The notes: a model not told the origin generated them from the sequence alone. 64,000 nucleotides of DNA from an uncultured Bacteroidales bacterium (GCA_900542355.1 UQNE01000001.1:62001-126000), one strand, 5' to 3'; positions 7,410 to 16,047 are shown, numbered from the stretch's first letter. Numbers and translations: made by a program.

Positions 7410-8720
7410 ATGAAACATCTACACATTTCTATTGCCCTCCTCTGCACCATTGCCCTTATGGGGTGCGGCAACAGTACGGGCAAGCCCCAACAATGTATGG
7501 ACAGCCAAACGGCAGAGCAGTATGCCACGGTCAGCCAAGCGGCACAGCAAACACAGCAACTCCTCAAAGACCTGCGAATAGACTGCCGCCACGGCAGAAC
7601 TTTGTCTGCCAAACAAATCACCTCACTATACGCCCTCAACGAGCAGTTGGTCTTCGACTATGACCCCGCCACACAAGATTCTGCCTCCAATGCACAATGC
7701 GAGGCACTGCGCCGGCAGATAGACGACCTGCACGACTCTGTCAATGAGTTGGTCGCAACCCAAACGCCCAATATCTTTGTTCCTGTACACAGCAAGCCGC
7801 AGGAACTGTTGGAAAGCACGCAGAACTACCCCGTCTATTTAGAGCACGGCGACCGGCTGATATACCACATAGAAACAGAAAAAACGGCAGATGTGCGCAT
7901 CTACAACGCTGACAGCCACAAACTGCTCAAATCCTACACCGGAAAATCACAAATCAGAGACTCTATCAACATCTCTTTCAGTGCAATCTATCTCGTACAG
8001 GTTACGCCCAAGGGACGCCAATATACCAACATCAAGATAGGCTACAAGACGCAGGAGGTGTCTCGCCTTGCGGGTACCAAGTCGGTTCGGGTGGATAGCG
8101 TGGAGGCGCAAAAAGGCGACTTCCTGGCAGCACCTGTCCGCGGCATCAAGATGACCAACCTCTTCGACGAACCGCGCAAGTTCACCCTCCGCGGACAACT
8201 GAAAGCAGCATTTTCGGGTAGTTATCGGGCTATCGTGGCGTTGCAAGTACCTGCCGGTGCCACCGATGTGCTCTACTCGCTGCGTATCTCCACCAACGAG
8301 AAGAACAATACTACCGATGGCGACTTCTATAGGGATATGGAGACCTCCTACCGACGAATCAAAGTCTTAGGACTGCCCATCTATGAGAGTCATCGGGGCA
8401 GCGGACTGATTGCCACGCTGTTAGGCGAGAACGTACCTCCGCGCGAAGAAGATGCGTATATCAATATGTATGTGTTCTACAACGCAGCACAGGCAAAGAA
8501 GTTCCAAGACGGAGCCGACCCCTCCAAACTCAGTTACAATGTGGACTATTCCACGATGGGCACACAGTCGTGCAACGGACGTATTCCGTCAAAAGGCTAC
8601 AAGACCATCTATCTCGGTTTCTTGAATGAGCGCATGCGCTACAACAACTATGTATGGCTCGAAGCCCTGAGTGCCGTACCTCATACCGAGTATTTCAAAC
8701 CTGTTTTTACGGTAAGATAA
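7410..8720 (+). CDS. Large lipoprotein of unknown function
   Basis: This 436-residue protein has an SPII signal peptide with lipobox LMGC and the lipidated Cys at 19. The mature protein has a helical N-terminal part (residues ~35-115, Gln-rich then LRRQIDDLHDSVNEL) and a beta-rich remainder. In Bacteroidota such proteins are anchored in the outer or inner membrane facing the periplasm. No enzymatic motif is recognised. It is followed 31 bp later by the second copy of the ~100-residue paralogue, so the envelope link (this lipoprotein plus the OmpA-domain protein) is a theme of the cluster. Confidence 0.7.
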   Translation: MKHLHISIALLCTIALMGCGNSTGKPQQCMDSQTAEQYATVSQAAQQTQQLLKDLRIDCRHGRTLSAKQITSLYALNEQLVFDYDPATQDSASNAQCEALRRQIDDLHDSVNELVATQTPNIFVPVHSKPQELLESTQNYPVYLEHGDRLIYHIETEKTADVRIYNADSHKLLKSYTGKSQIRDSINISFSAIYLVQVTPKGRQYTNIKIGYKTQEVSRLAGTKSVRVDSVEAQKGDFLAAPVRGIKMTNLFDEPRKFTLRGQLKAAFSGSYRAIVALQVPAGATDVLYSLRISTNEKNNTTDGDFYRDMETSYRRIKVLGLPIYESHRGSGLIATLLGENVPPREEDAYINMYVFYNAAQAKKFQDGADPSKLSYNVDYSTMGTQSCNGRIPSKGYKTIYLGFLNERMRYNNYVWLEALSAVPHTEYFKPVFTVR

Positions 8721-8751
8721 TAGCATATTAACCACATAAATTACAAATACA

Positions 8752-9120
8752 ATGGGACTGATTAACAGCATCAAAGACCACTTTACGAACGCAGAGTTCT
8801 CAGTGGCACCACAAATGAAAGTAAAAAGCATTTGCAAGAACTTCAAGGAGACCTTCGGTTGCACGCTGGCTATCTACAAGGGCGCACAACTCGCCGACCC
8901 CGAGATGACACTCAAACAACTCAACGAAAAGACCTCCAAAGACATCAAGACCGGCTCCTTCGAGGAAATAAAGATCAAAGGTTCGATGAAAGTAGGCGAT
9001 GCCGAAAAACTATTCGACAAAGCCTACGGCCTCACCGTACAGATCAAAGACCCAAAAGGCGAACACTGCGTGGACAACAAACTCACCATCGGCCAAGCCG
9101 CCCGCGGAGAGAAACGCTAA
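8752..9120 (+). CDS. Uncharacterised ~120-residue protein, paralogue of 4813-5118
   Basis: This 122-residue soluble protein has KVKSICKNFKETFGCTLAIY, then GAQLADPEMTLKQL, and later KVGDAEKLFDKAYGLTVQI. These align without large gaps to the 101-residue protein at 4813, except for an N-terminal extension of about 20 residues (MGLINSIKDHFTNAEF) and a longer central loop. It is the last gene of the cluster, and a perfect terminator follows. No catalytic motif is seen. Two diverged copies near the ends of one cluster suggest an old duplication with separate roles. Confidence 0.75.
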   Translation: MGLINSIKDHFTNAEFSVAPQMKVKSICKNFKETFGCTLAIYKGAQLADPEMTLKQLNEKTSKDIKTGSFEEIKIKGSMKVGDAEKLFDKAYGLTVQIKDPKGEHCVDNKLTIGQAARGEKR

Positions 9121-9138
9121 CCGTACTATATCTTTAAT

Positions 9139-9178
9139 AAAAAAGGCTGCCTGACGACTCGTGTCAAGCAGCCTTTTT
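9139..9178 (+). terminator. Terminator closing the + strand cluster
   Basis: AAAAAGGCTGC pairs with GCAGCCTTTTT, with inner TGAC/GTCA pairing around a short loop. It has A and T runs on both sides, so it can serve both the + strand cluster and the converging minus-strand operon ending at 9272. Confidence 0.9.
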
Positions 9179-9271
9179 CATTTCAGTCAGGAAACAATAC
9201 AGAGTAGTAACCAACTAAATCAAGAAAGCACTTTCTGTGTATCCATGTCCCTACTTTCTCATCTACAAGCA

Positions 9272-9535
9272 TCAACCTCTGATGTTTTGATAGACCGCAT
9301 TGCCTATCAGCAAAAACAGCAAAACCCACCACAGTATCTTGAGTGCAATGAACTGCCGCTTAAGATACAAAACGGGCGTTAGCAGCACGCCTATCGATAG
9401 CGGGAACAAAGGCGGAAACATCAAAACGGACGCCCACACCTCTCCCTTGCACAAGAGAACCACAGCGCGTTGAAACCCGCATAGCGGACAACTCACGCCC
9501 AAAAGTTGCTTCCAAGCACAAGGGAGAAGGTGCAT
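9272..9535 (-). CDS. DUF2752-family small membrane protein
   Basis: This 87-residue protein has a CPLCGFQRA motif near residues 16-24, the CPxCGxxRA signature of DUF2752 proteins, and two hydrophobic segments (VLMFPPLFPLSIGVLLTPV and ILWWVLLFLLIGNAV). The two cysteines may bind metal or form a disulfide near the membrane. The start codon lies 6 bp after the stop of the DUF4190-like gene and is preceded in frame by that same TAA, so the start is certain and coupling is likely. The biochemical function of the family is unknown to me. Confidence 0.8.
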   Translation of the reverse strand: MHLLPCAWKQLLGVSCPLCGFQRAVVLLCKGEVWASVLMFPPLFPLSIGVLLTPVLYLKRQFIALKILWWVLLFLLIGNAVYQNIRG

Positions 9536-9541
9536 AACGCA

Positions 9542-9862
9542 TTATGAAAGCAGGTCGCCAAATATGCCTAACCAAGAAGCACCGGCAGCACCTATGATGC
9601 ACACAAAGATGATGTAGTACAGGGTGTAGATGGCGCCAAACACAATACCGATAATCGACATTATCTTACCTGCGTTCAACATCCCATAACCGCCATACTG
9701 CTCGGGGTTGGCATTGTATGTCGTCAGACCTTTTTTTGCCAATACCAAACCAACGATACCGCATACCAAGCCGACGAAGAAGCAGCCAAAAACAAGGGAG
9801 CAAATTCCCAGTACCAACGATGCCACTGCATAAGGGGCATTCTGTTTCTGAATCTCAGACAT
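9542..9862 (-). CDS. DUF4190-like small membrane protein
   Basis: This 106-residue protein has a short polar N-terminus (MSEIQKQNAPYAVASLVLG) and two or three hydrophobic helices: LVLGICSLVFGCFFVGLVCG, then IVGLVLAKKG, and a C-terminal pair around IMSIIGIVFGAIYTLYYIIF. The SLVLGI...IVGLVLAKKGL layout is typical of DUF4190 proteins. It sits between a lipoprotein gene and the DUF2752 gene in a four-gene minus-strand unit. Pairing of these two families is common in Bacteroidota, but their function is not established. Confidence 0.75.
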   Translation of the reverse strand: MSEIQKQNAPYAVASLVLGICSLVFGCFFVGLVCGIVGLVLAKKGLTTYNANPEQYGGYGMLNAGKIMSIIGIVFGAIYTLYYIIFVCIIGAAGASWLGIFGDLLS

Positions 9863-9898
9863 AATTTTAATTGTATTTTTAGTGAAACAAGTTACTCA

Positions 9899-10546
9899 TT
9901 ACAAGCCGAACATATCGTTTACAGCCTCATCAAGCGCTTTCCCGTATGCATCTACAGCGTTGTTGATTGCGTCGTCATAGGCATCCAATACCTTAGAACT
10001 ACTTTCTTTGGCGGTAGTGACCTCGCTCAGATCCATATTGGTGATAGAGATACCTGCCACCTTATCGAAGATAGCACGACAAGCGGCATACGACTTATCG
10101 CCCAACGATTCCCAACGATCCTTTACCAGCACTTTCTCGGTTACTATCTCATCCGATGACAAGATACTGCCCACCACATCATAATCCGGTGCTACTTCGG
10201 CATCTATCTCCGATTCGTTAGCATCCAAGAAATGAACCGTCAAGTTGCCCATTCGTGGTTCAAAATACTTCGATTTGCTTGGATTCGTTCCGGGTACCTT
10301 GCTCCACTCTGTCGTGTTTTGCATAGGAATCAATGCGCGTACATCCCACCTGGAATCGCCGATGCGAACCAACATAATCTTGATAGAGTCTGCAGGAATA
10401 GTCAGCAGTTTTTTGTGTTTGCCAGACAAAGTAACTGCATCCGCAGGGATCATCTTGGTCATCTCTTCTTGTTTCTCACCTCCGCAGGAAGTCAGACCGA
10501 TTGCCAAACATAGTGCCACTGCACCCAAAAGAAATTTCTGTTTCAT
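9899..10546 (-). CDS. Lipoprotein of unknown function
   Basis: This 215-residue protein has an SPII signal peptide, lipobox LTSC, Cys at 21. After a short charged linker, residues 40-150 look like a beta-sandwich (ADSIKIMLVRIGDSRWDVRA...), and the C-terminus is helical and Ala/Asp-rich (DAYDDAINNAVDAYGKALDE). Its start lies 6 bp after the stop of the small lipoprotein at 10553, so they are co-transcribed. No family was recognised. Likely periplasm-facing. Confidence 0.75.
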   Translation of the reverse strand: MKQKFLLGAVALCLAIGLTSCGGEKQEEMTKMIPADAVTLSGKHKKLLTIPADSIKIMLVRIGDSRWDVRALIPMQNTTEWSKVPGTNPSKSKYFEPRMGNLTVHFLDANESEIDAEVAPDYDVVGSILSSDEIVTEKVLVKDRWESLGDKSYAACRAIFDKVAGISITNMDLSEVTTAKESSSKVLDAYDDAINNAVDAYGKALDEAVNDMFGL

Positions 10547-10552
10547 AGTGCG

Positions 10553-10804
10553 TTAGAATTTAAATTGGTCCATTGCTGCATCTTCCAAACGCCCGGTTGC
10601 TTCCTCAATCCGCTCTAATTGGTCCTCGGTGAATTTGCTTTCATCCATACTTCCAATTTCTACGGCTATCTTGCTTGCTTTTACTACATCTCCCGCTTCA
10701 CAAGCCTTTTCGTACTTTTTGACCATCGATTCTGGAGAATTGCCACAAGAAGACAATGTTAAACTTGCTACTACTGCAAGCACTGCATAAGATAATTTTT
10801 TCAT
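10553..10804 (-). CDS. Small lipoprotein, first gene of the four-gene unit
   Basis: This 83-residue protein has an SPII signal peptide with lipobox LSSC, Cys at 20, then a short helical region (PESMVKKYEKACEAGDVVKA) resembling the DUF4878-like lipoproteins of Bacteroidota that start with MVKKYxKA. It begins 50 bp downstream of a Bacteroidota promoter and is followed by a second lipoprotein gene. The function is unknown. The short helical pair could be a trimmed ketosteroid-isomerase-like or TPR-like unit. Confidence 0.7.
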   Translation of the reverse strand: MKKLSYAVLAVVASLTLSSCGNSPESMVKKYEKACEAGDVVKASKIAVEIGSMDESKFTEDQLERIEEATGRLEDAAMDQFKF

Positions 10805-10854
10805 AATAGTTTTATTTTATATGGTTAATTATGTTGTTTGTTCATTTTCGGTTG

Positions 10855-10886
10855 CAAAGGCAGTACTTTTATAGCATACCCACAAA
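10855..10886 (-). promoter_or_regulatory. Promoter of the lipoprotein operon
   Basis: On the minus strand TTTG (10886-10883) and TGCCTTTG (10862-10855) are 20 bp apart. The -7 element differs from TAnnTTTG at one position. Transcription should start near 10848, leaving a leader of about 45 nt. Confidence 0.6.
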
Positions 10887-11431
10887 GTCCTTTTTAGTCC
10901 TTTTCACACAGTCCCTAGCCTACTCTGTGCAAATCTACTGATTTCCACTATATTATGCAAATCATCTACGATACTGCGACGCCCATTGCAAACATCACAA
11001 GAACAACTATAGCCTCATCCCTTGTTTTGCACATATTTCTATTAAATACACCTTATTGCTGTCTTTTTGTTACATGGACTCTGAGCCGTTTTTGTCGAAA
11101 CCTTGTCGAGACCTAATCGAGACCTAAGACACCATACACCAATAATCATTTTGTTAGAATTTCAACCAACTACCAAACAAAATGTCATTCTACTTTCATC
11201 GGACAAGACGGCGTTTCTCATGGCAGTCTGGCAAAGCCCACCAAGAATCCCGCACATTGCAAAAACTAAAAGCATGGCAACCATTATCCACAAGATATTC
11301 TTAATGGCTGATCATTGGGTCAACCTATTTTAGGACAACACACATCAATCAAACTAATAAAACCCCGACAACACATACAGTGAAAAGAATTAACGAACTA
11401 ATTATATGGTAATTAATGTTTCCAAAACAGA
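10887..11431. other. Intergenic region without a supported gene
   Basis: This is a 545-bp AT-rich stretch between the lipoprotein promoter and the asnS terminator. It contains one copy of the TTAGGTC...GGCTCA repeat element (11082-11127). A 76-codon frame at 11103-11333 overlaps the repeat, has no ribosome-binding site and no family features, and is not called. Confidence 0.6.
11082..11127 (-). repeat. Dispersed repeat element, copy A, with three internal 11-mers
   Basis: Read on the minus strand: TTAGGTC, then three 11-bp units (TCGATTAGGTC, TCGACAAGGTT, TCGACAAAAAC), then GGCTCA. The same frame words with 33 bp between them occur at 56460-56505, and without the 33 bp at 21445-21461. Similarity to the 56-kb copy extends further, to ATGTAA..CAAAAAG.CAG on the GGCTCA side. 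Confidence 0.7.
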
Positions 11432-11472
11432 CAAAAAAAATCGGTTGCCGTCTTATTGGCAACCGATTCTTT
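11432..11472 (-). terminator. Terminator downstream of asnS
   Basis: ATCGGTTGCC (11440-11449) pairs with GGCAACCGAT (11458-11467) across an 8-nt loop. On the minus strand it is followed by a run of eight T residues. It ends the ribosomal-asnS transcript. Confidence 0.85.
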
Positions 11473-11519
11473 TGTATGCGTATTATTCGTATTTCTTGAG
11501 TAGTTAAGGTCTGCAGTAG

Positions 11520-12896
11520 TTAGGGTGCTACGCGGTTGATATCACGCGGGAACATCGAGCATTCCTTTACATTGGCGATACCCAAGAAACATGCCGTGAT
11601 ACGCTCCAAGCCGATAGCAAAACCTCCGTGAGGAGGCATACCATTGCGGAAAGTATCTAAGTAGAAACGGAAGTTATCCGGGTTCATACCGCGGCGCAAC
11701 ATCTTCTCACGATAGTCCGACTCCTTATGAATACGCTGACCACCGGAGGTAATCTCCAAACCACGCATCAGGAGGTCAAAACTCAAAGTAAGTGTCGGGT
11801 CTTCAGGATCATCCATTGCGTAGAAAGCACGGTGTTGGCTCGGGAAATGGGTTACAAACACAAAGTCCGAACCATATTTCTCCAATGCATACTTGCAAAT
11901 GGCACGCTCCTCTTCGGGAGCGAGGTCATCCTCTCCGCGGTGATCTTCCTCCGTCAGATGGTTCTCAAACAATATCTCGTGCACCTCGCTCAGTTTCCAT
12001 GCCGGCACATTCGTCGGGAGCATAGGAGCCGTTGCACCAAGCAGGTTCAGTTCGTGAGCGCAATCGGTCTGCACACGATTGATGATGTAGTGGAGCAAAG
12101 CCGCCTCCAGGGTCATCACATCTTCTTGCCCTTTGATAAAGCCCATCTCCACATCCAGCGAGATATACTCATTCAAGTGGCGCGAAGTATTGTGTTTCTC
12201 TGCACGATAGGCGGGAGCAATCTCAAACACACGCTCATATACGCCTACACCAATCTGCTTGTAGAACTGAGGCGACTGTGCCAAATAGACCTGCTTACCA
12301 AAGTAGTCCAACTTAAACACATTCGCACCGCCTTCTGCACCCTCCGACACAATCTTCGGTGTGTAGATCTGGGTAAAGCCGTTCTCCGTCAAGAAATCAG
12401 CGAAAGCCTTAGCAATAGTAGATTGCACTTTGAGTATCGCCATATCACGCGGGTTACGGAGCGTAACCTGTCGGTTGTCGAACTTAAAGCGGAGCATTGT
12501 TTCCTCATCGCCGAACTTCAAGGCATTGATATCCACTACCTCTGAAGTAGTCGGGCGCGAGAGTACACGCACAGCCGATACAGCAATCTCTATCGTGTTG
12601 TAGTAAGCAGCGGGGTCTTTTATCTTGGCCTCGTTCACCGTACCTTCTATCGATACTGCCATCTCGCGGCAAAGCCCGTTCAGACCTATCTCCTCGCCCT
12701 TCTCATCGTAGAAATGCGATGTCTCGTTTTGTACTACTGCCTGCAGCAATCCGCGCGACTTACGCAAGATAATAAAACCGCCCCACTTCGTAATACGCAC
12801 ATTGTGAATCATTCCGCTCACTGTGATGGTATCACCGGGCTTGCAGTTGTCTATCGTAGTCTTGGCAGCGTTATGTTGAGTCAAATCAAGTAACAT
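11520..12896 (-). CDS. asnS: Asparaginyl-tRNA synthetase
   Basis: This 458-residue class IIb synthetase attaches Asn to tRNA-Asn. The N-terminal OB-fold anticodon-binding domain spans about 10-115. The catalytic domain includes motif 2 around the YRAEKHNTSRHLNEY segment and motif 3 as GFAIGLERITACFLG near the end, and the protein finishes with FPRDINRVAP, as in AsnRS. A longer frame begins at 12944, but the start was set at the ATG at 12896 because the family starts there with MLLDLTQ-like sequence. It lies downstream of rplQ behind a hairpin and may be read through from the ribosomal operon. Confidence 0.95.
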   Translation of the reverse strand: MLLDLTQHNAAKTTIDNCKPGDTITVSGMIHNVRITKWGGFIILRKSRGLLQAVVQNETSHFYDEKGEEIGLNGLCREMAVSIEGTVNEAKIKDPAAYYNTIEIAVSAVRVLSRPTTSEVVDINALKFGDEETMLRFKFDNRQVTLRNPRDMAILKVQSTIAKAFADFLTENGFTQIYTPKIVSEGAEGGANVFKLDYFGKQVYLAQSPQFYKQIGVGVYERVFEIAPAYRAEKHNTSRHLNEYISLDVEMGFIKGQEDVMTLEAALLHYIINRVQTDCAHELNLLGATAPMLPTNVPAWKLSEVHEILFENHLTEEDHRGEDDLAPEEERAICKYALEKYGSDFVFVTHFPSQHRAFYAMDDPEDPTLTLSFDLLMRGLEITSGGQRIHKESDYREKMLRRGMNPDNFRFYLDTFRNGMPPHGGFAIGLERITACFLGIANVKECSMFPRDINRVAP

Positions 12897-12916
12897 AATC
12901 GTTCGTATCAAATAGT

Positions 12917-12968
12917 CAAGGAGCAAGGAGCAAAGACAATTCAACGAGTCTTCATTCCTTGCTCCTTG
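12917..12968 (-). other. Long hairpin between rplQ and asnS
   Basis: CAAGGAGCAAGGA (12917-12929) pairs with TCCTTGCTCCTTG (12956-12968), and AAGAC/GTCTT pair inside. No T run follows on the minus strand, so it may be a processing site or a partial attenuator that lowers asnS expression relative to the ribosomal genes. Confidence 0.55.
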
Positions 12969-12984
12969 TTCTTTATTTTAGAGA

Positions 12985-13467
12985 TTACTCTGCTTTAGGA
13001 GCCTCAGTTGCTTCAGCAGCAGCCTCCTCTACACCTTCCTTTACAGCCTTCTTGCCGGCACGACGGGTAGCCTTCTTGGTTGCTTTCTTAGCCTCCTTGA
13101 GCATGTTGTCATTGTAGTCAACCAACTCAATGATACACATCTCAGCAGCATCACCCAAACGAAAACCGGTACGGAGGATACGAGTATAACCACCCGGGCG
13201 ATTAGCAATCTTCTCGCCTACATTTTGGAACAACTCGGTTACTACCTCTTTCTGTTTCAGTTGGCTGAATGCCAAACGGCGGTTTGCCATATTATCCTCT
13301 TTTGCACGAGTGAGGATTGGCTCAACATACATACGGAGAGCCTTTGCCTTAGCCAAGGTAGTCGAGATACGCTTGTGCATAATCAGCGAGCATGCCATAT
13401 TCGACAACAAAGCGGCACGATGGTTTGCTTTGCGGCTAAGATGATTGAATTTCTTATTATGTCTCAT
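12985..13467 (-). CDS. rplQ: 50S ribosomal protein L17
   Basis: This 160-residue L17 has the conserved start MRHNKKFNHLSRKANHRAAL and the LxRxGGYTRI segment (NRPGGYTRILRTGFRLGDAA). The bacterial core ends near residue 125. The remaining ~35 residues are an Ala/Lys/Glu-rich low-complexity tail (KKATKKATRRAGKKAVKEG), an extension common in Bacteroidota. L17 binds 23S rRNA near the peptide exit region. It is the last gene of the alpha-type segment, 57 bp downstream of rpoA. Confidence 0.96.
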   Translation of the reverse strand: MRHNKKFNHLSRKANHRAALLSNMACSLIMHKRISTTLAKAKALRMYVEPILTRAKEDNMANRRLAFSQLKQKEVVTELFQNVGEKIANRPGGYTRILRTGFRLGDAAEMCIIELVDYNDNMLKEAKKATKKATRRAGKKAVKEGVEEAAAEATEAPKAE

Positions 13468-13524
13468 AATTGTTTTATAAATTAAAATGATTGGGAACAG
13501 CGGAGATTTTACTCCCCGACATAA

Positions 13525-14517
13525 TTACTCCGTAGTACGATAGCGAGAGATATCCATACCAAACGCCAAACCGTTACGCTCAAGCAACTCATCCAACTCG
13601 GTGAGAGATTTCTTACCGAAATTGCGGAACTTAAGCAGGTCTGCGCGGTGATACTTAACCAACTCACCCAAGGTCTCCACTTCAGCGGCTTTCAAGCAGT
13701 TGAGAGCACGGACACTCAAGTCCATATCTTGGAGTTTTTGGTTGAGCAACTGACGCATACGCAACATCTCCTCATCCAAGGCACTGCTATTCTTCTTGGT
13801 ATCCTCCTCCAAAACGATACGCTCATCGGAGAACAACATAAAGTGATAGATCAAGATCTTAGCGGCCTCAGTAAGTGCTTTCTGAGGAGTGATTGAGCCG
13901 TCTGTGGTAATCTCAATGGTCAGTTTCTCATAGTCGGTACGCTGCTCGACACGGAACTGATCAACCGAAATCATTACATTGCGGATAGGCGTGTAGATAG
14001 AGTCGATAGCGAGCACACCGATAGGATCATCAGCATGACGATTCTCGTCTCCGGGCACATAGCCACGTCCCTTGTTAATTGTCAACTCAATCTCAAAATC
14101 GGCTACCTCATCCATCTCTGCCAACTGCAGTTCCGGATTAAGGACCTCGAAGTTCTGAAGAGCATTGTTCAACTCACCTGCCAAGAAAGATTTCTCCTTC
14201 GACACATGCAGTTTCACTGTTTCGCCATTGGCTTCTACTCCCTCCTTGCGGATAAAACGAACCTGCTTGAGGTTGAGGATAAGATTAGTAACATCAGTGA
14301 TGACACCGGGGATAGTAGCAAATTCATGATCAATACCGCTGATCTTGACAGCGCAAATAGCATATCCCTCCAACGAGCCGAGAAGCACGCGGCGGATAGC
14401 ATTGCCTATCGTAATACCATACCCCGGTTCGAGAGGACGAAACTCAAATGTGCCTTTCGTCGCACTCGAATCCAACATTACCACCTTATCAGGTTTGATG
14501 AAATCTAATATTGCCAT
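13525..14517 (-). CDS. rpoA: RNA polymerase alpha subunit
   Basis: This 330-residue alpha subunit starts the assembly of RNA polymerase by dimerising. The N-terminal domain (1-~235) has the RRVLLGSLEGYAI dimerisation segment and the VTDVTNLILNLK motif. A flexible linker (EEDTKKNSSALDEE) leads to the C-terminal domain with two helix-hairpin-helix motifs (NCLKAAEVETLGELVKY and NFGKKSLTELDELL), which contacts DNA and activators. The gene lies 11 bp after rpsD and before rplQ, the standard order. Confidence 0.97.
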   Translation of the reverse strand: MAILDFIKPDKVVMLDSSATKGTFEFRPLEPGYGITIGNAIRRVLLGSLEGYAICAVKISGIDHEFATIPGVITDVTNLILNLKQVRFIRKEGVEANGETVKLHVSKEKSFLAGELNNALQNFEVLNPELQLAEMDEVADFEIELTINKGRGYVPGDENRHADDPIGVLAIDSIYTPIRNVMISVDQFRVEQRTDYEKLTIEITTDGSITPQKALTEAAKILIYHFMLFSDERIVLEEDTKKNSSALDEEMLRMRQLLNQKLQDMDLSVRALNCLKAAEVETLGELVKYHRADLLKFRNFGKKSLTELDELLERNGLAFGMDISRYRTTE

Positions 14518-14528
14518 GAATTTATTTA

Positions 14529-15134
14529 TTATTTAGAGTACAACTCGACGATTAACTGCTCCTTGATGTTCTCAGGAATCTCTTCACGCTGAGGAACATT
14601 CAGGTACTTACCTGCTTTGTCAGCCTCGTTCCACTCCAACCAACTATACTTGCTGTGGTTGAAACCTTCCAGAGAAGCAGCAATTACCTCGAGAGACTTT
14701 GCTTTCTCGCGAACTGCGACCACTTGACCGGGTTTTACCTGATATGAGGGGATGTTAACCACCTTGCCATCAACAGTGATGTGGCAGTGGCTTACCATCT
14801 GACGCGCAGCAGCACGAGTAGGAGCAATACCGAGACGATAAACGATGTTATCCAAACGGCTCTCAAGCAGTTGGAGCAGGATCTCACCGGTAATACCCTT
14901 AGCACGCTGAGCCTGTGCGAACAACAGACGGAACTGGCGCTCGAGTACACCATAAGTGTATTTTGCTTTCTGCTTTTCTGCCAACTGAGTACCATACTCA
15001 GAACTCTTTTTACGACGGTTTACGCCGTGTTGTCCCGGAGCATAGTTACGCTTATCCAATACTTTATCCGGACCGAAGATGGGTTCACCGAAACGGCGTG
15101 CAATACGCGATTTAGGACCTGTATATCTTGCCAT
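14529..15134 (-). CDS. rpsD: 30S ribosomal protein S4
   Basis: This 201-residue primary 16S rRNA-binding protein nucleates assembly of the 30S body. It starts MARYTGPKSRIARRFGEPIF, and the S4 RNA-binding domain is at about 95-155 (ESRLDNIVYRLGIAPTRAAA). The N-terminal zinc-binding cysteines of some S4 proteins are absent. It follows rpsK with a 98-bp gap and precedes rpoA. In other bacteria S4 autoregulates this operon, but no such site was identified here. Confidence 0.97.
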   Translation of the reverse strand: MARYTGPKSRIARRFGEPIFGPDKVLDKRNYAPGQHGVNRRKKSSEYGTQLAEKQKAKYTYGVLERQFRLLFAQAQRAKGITGEILLQLLESRLDNIVYRLGIAPTRAAARQMVSHCHITVDGKVVNIPSYQVKPGQVVAVREKAKSLEVIAASLEGFNHSKYSWLEWNEADKAGKYLNVPQREEIPENIKEQLIVELYSK

Positions 15135-15232
15135 AATTATTTGAAAATTTAAGGGTTTGTGTCCTTTGGGCGCGGGTATCGACCGACTATATCATCCATC
15201 GCACAACCCTACCCGCCGAACGATACTAATTA

Positions 15233-15622
15233 TTAAACACGGCGACGCTTTGGAGGACGGCAACCATTGTGAGGCATAGGAGTAACATCGATAATCTCAG
15301 TAACCTCGATACCTGCTGCAACGCATGCACGGATAGCCGATTCACGACCTTGTCCCGGACCTTTAACATACGCTTTTACCTTGCGGAGACCTAAGTCAAA
15401 AGCCACTTTACCGCAGTCTTGCGCAGCCATCTGTGCTGCGTAGGGAGTATTCTTTTTGGAGCCACGGAAGCCCATCTTGCCAGCCGAAGACCAAGAAATA
15501 ACCTGACCATCAGCATTAGCAATAGTAACGATAACATTGTTGAAAGAAGACATCACGTGCAGTTGACCGACACCGTCAATCTTTACAACGCGCTTCTTAG
15601 CTGCAATTGCTTTCTTTGCCAT
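15233..15622 (-). CDS. rpsK: 30S ribosomal protein S11
   Basis: This 129-residue platform protein of the 30S subunit contacts mRNA near the E site with S7. It has the conserved SSFNNVIVTIANADGQVISW strand and the C-terminal signature DVTPMPHNGCRPPKRRRV. The N-terminus is Lys/Ala-rich. It lies 44 bp downstream of rpsM in the standard rpsM-rpsK-rpsD-rpoA order. Confidence 0.97.
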   Translation of the reverse strand: MAKKAIAAKKRVVKIDGVGQLHVMSSFNNVIVTIANADGQVISWSSAGKMGFRGSKKNTPYAAQMAAQDCGKVAFDLGLRKVKAYVKGPGQGRESAIRACVAAGIEVTEIIDVTPMPHNGCRPPKRRRV

Positions 15623-15666
15623 AATTTGATAGATATTATGTGTTGATTTAACTTGCTAACCGAAGA

Positions 15667-16047
15667 TTACTTCGTAGCCTTCTTCTTATTAGCAACGGTT
15701 TTCTTTTTACCTTTGCGCGTACGAGCGTTGTTCTTCGTCGATTGACCACGAACAGGCAAACCGAGACGATGACGAACTCCACGGTAACAACCGATATCCA
15801 TCAAACGTTTGATGTTGAGTTGAATCTCCGAACGAAGATCACCTTCCACTTTGTAGTTAGCACCGATGATTTCGCGGATCTTAGCTGCTTGGTCATCCGT
15901 CCAATCCTGTACCTTGATGCTTGGGTCTACGCCTGCCTCTGCCAGGATTTTCTTTGCGCTTGAACGACCTATTCCGTAGATGTAAGTCAAACCGACTTCA
16001 CCGCATTTATTCTGCGGCAGATCTACACCGACAATTCTTATAGCCAT
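15667..16047 (-). CDS. rpsM: 30S ribosomal protein S13
   Basis: This 126-residue 30S head protein forms intersubunit bridges with L5 and contacts P-site tRNA by its basic tail. It starts MAIRIVGVDLPQNKCGEVGL, has the helix-two-turn-helix around YGIGRSSAKKILAEA, and carries the GVRHRLGLPVRGQSTKNNAR signature. The extended Lys-rich tail (KGKKKTVANKKKATK) follows. It lies downstream of rpmJ with an 86-bp spacer. Confidence 0.97.
   Translation of the reverse strand: MAIRIVGVDLPQNKCGEVGLTYIYGIGRSSAKKILAEAGVDPSIKVQDWTDDQAAKIREIIGANYKVEGDLRSEIQLNIKRLMDIGCYRGVRHRLGLPVRGQSTKNNARTRKGKKKTVANKKKATK

Noticed and set aside
11103..11333. Small + strand frame of 76 codons
   Set aside because: It overlaps the dispersed repeat, has no ribosome-binding site, promoter or family resemblance.
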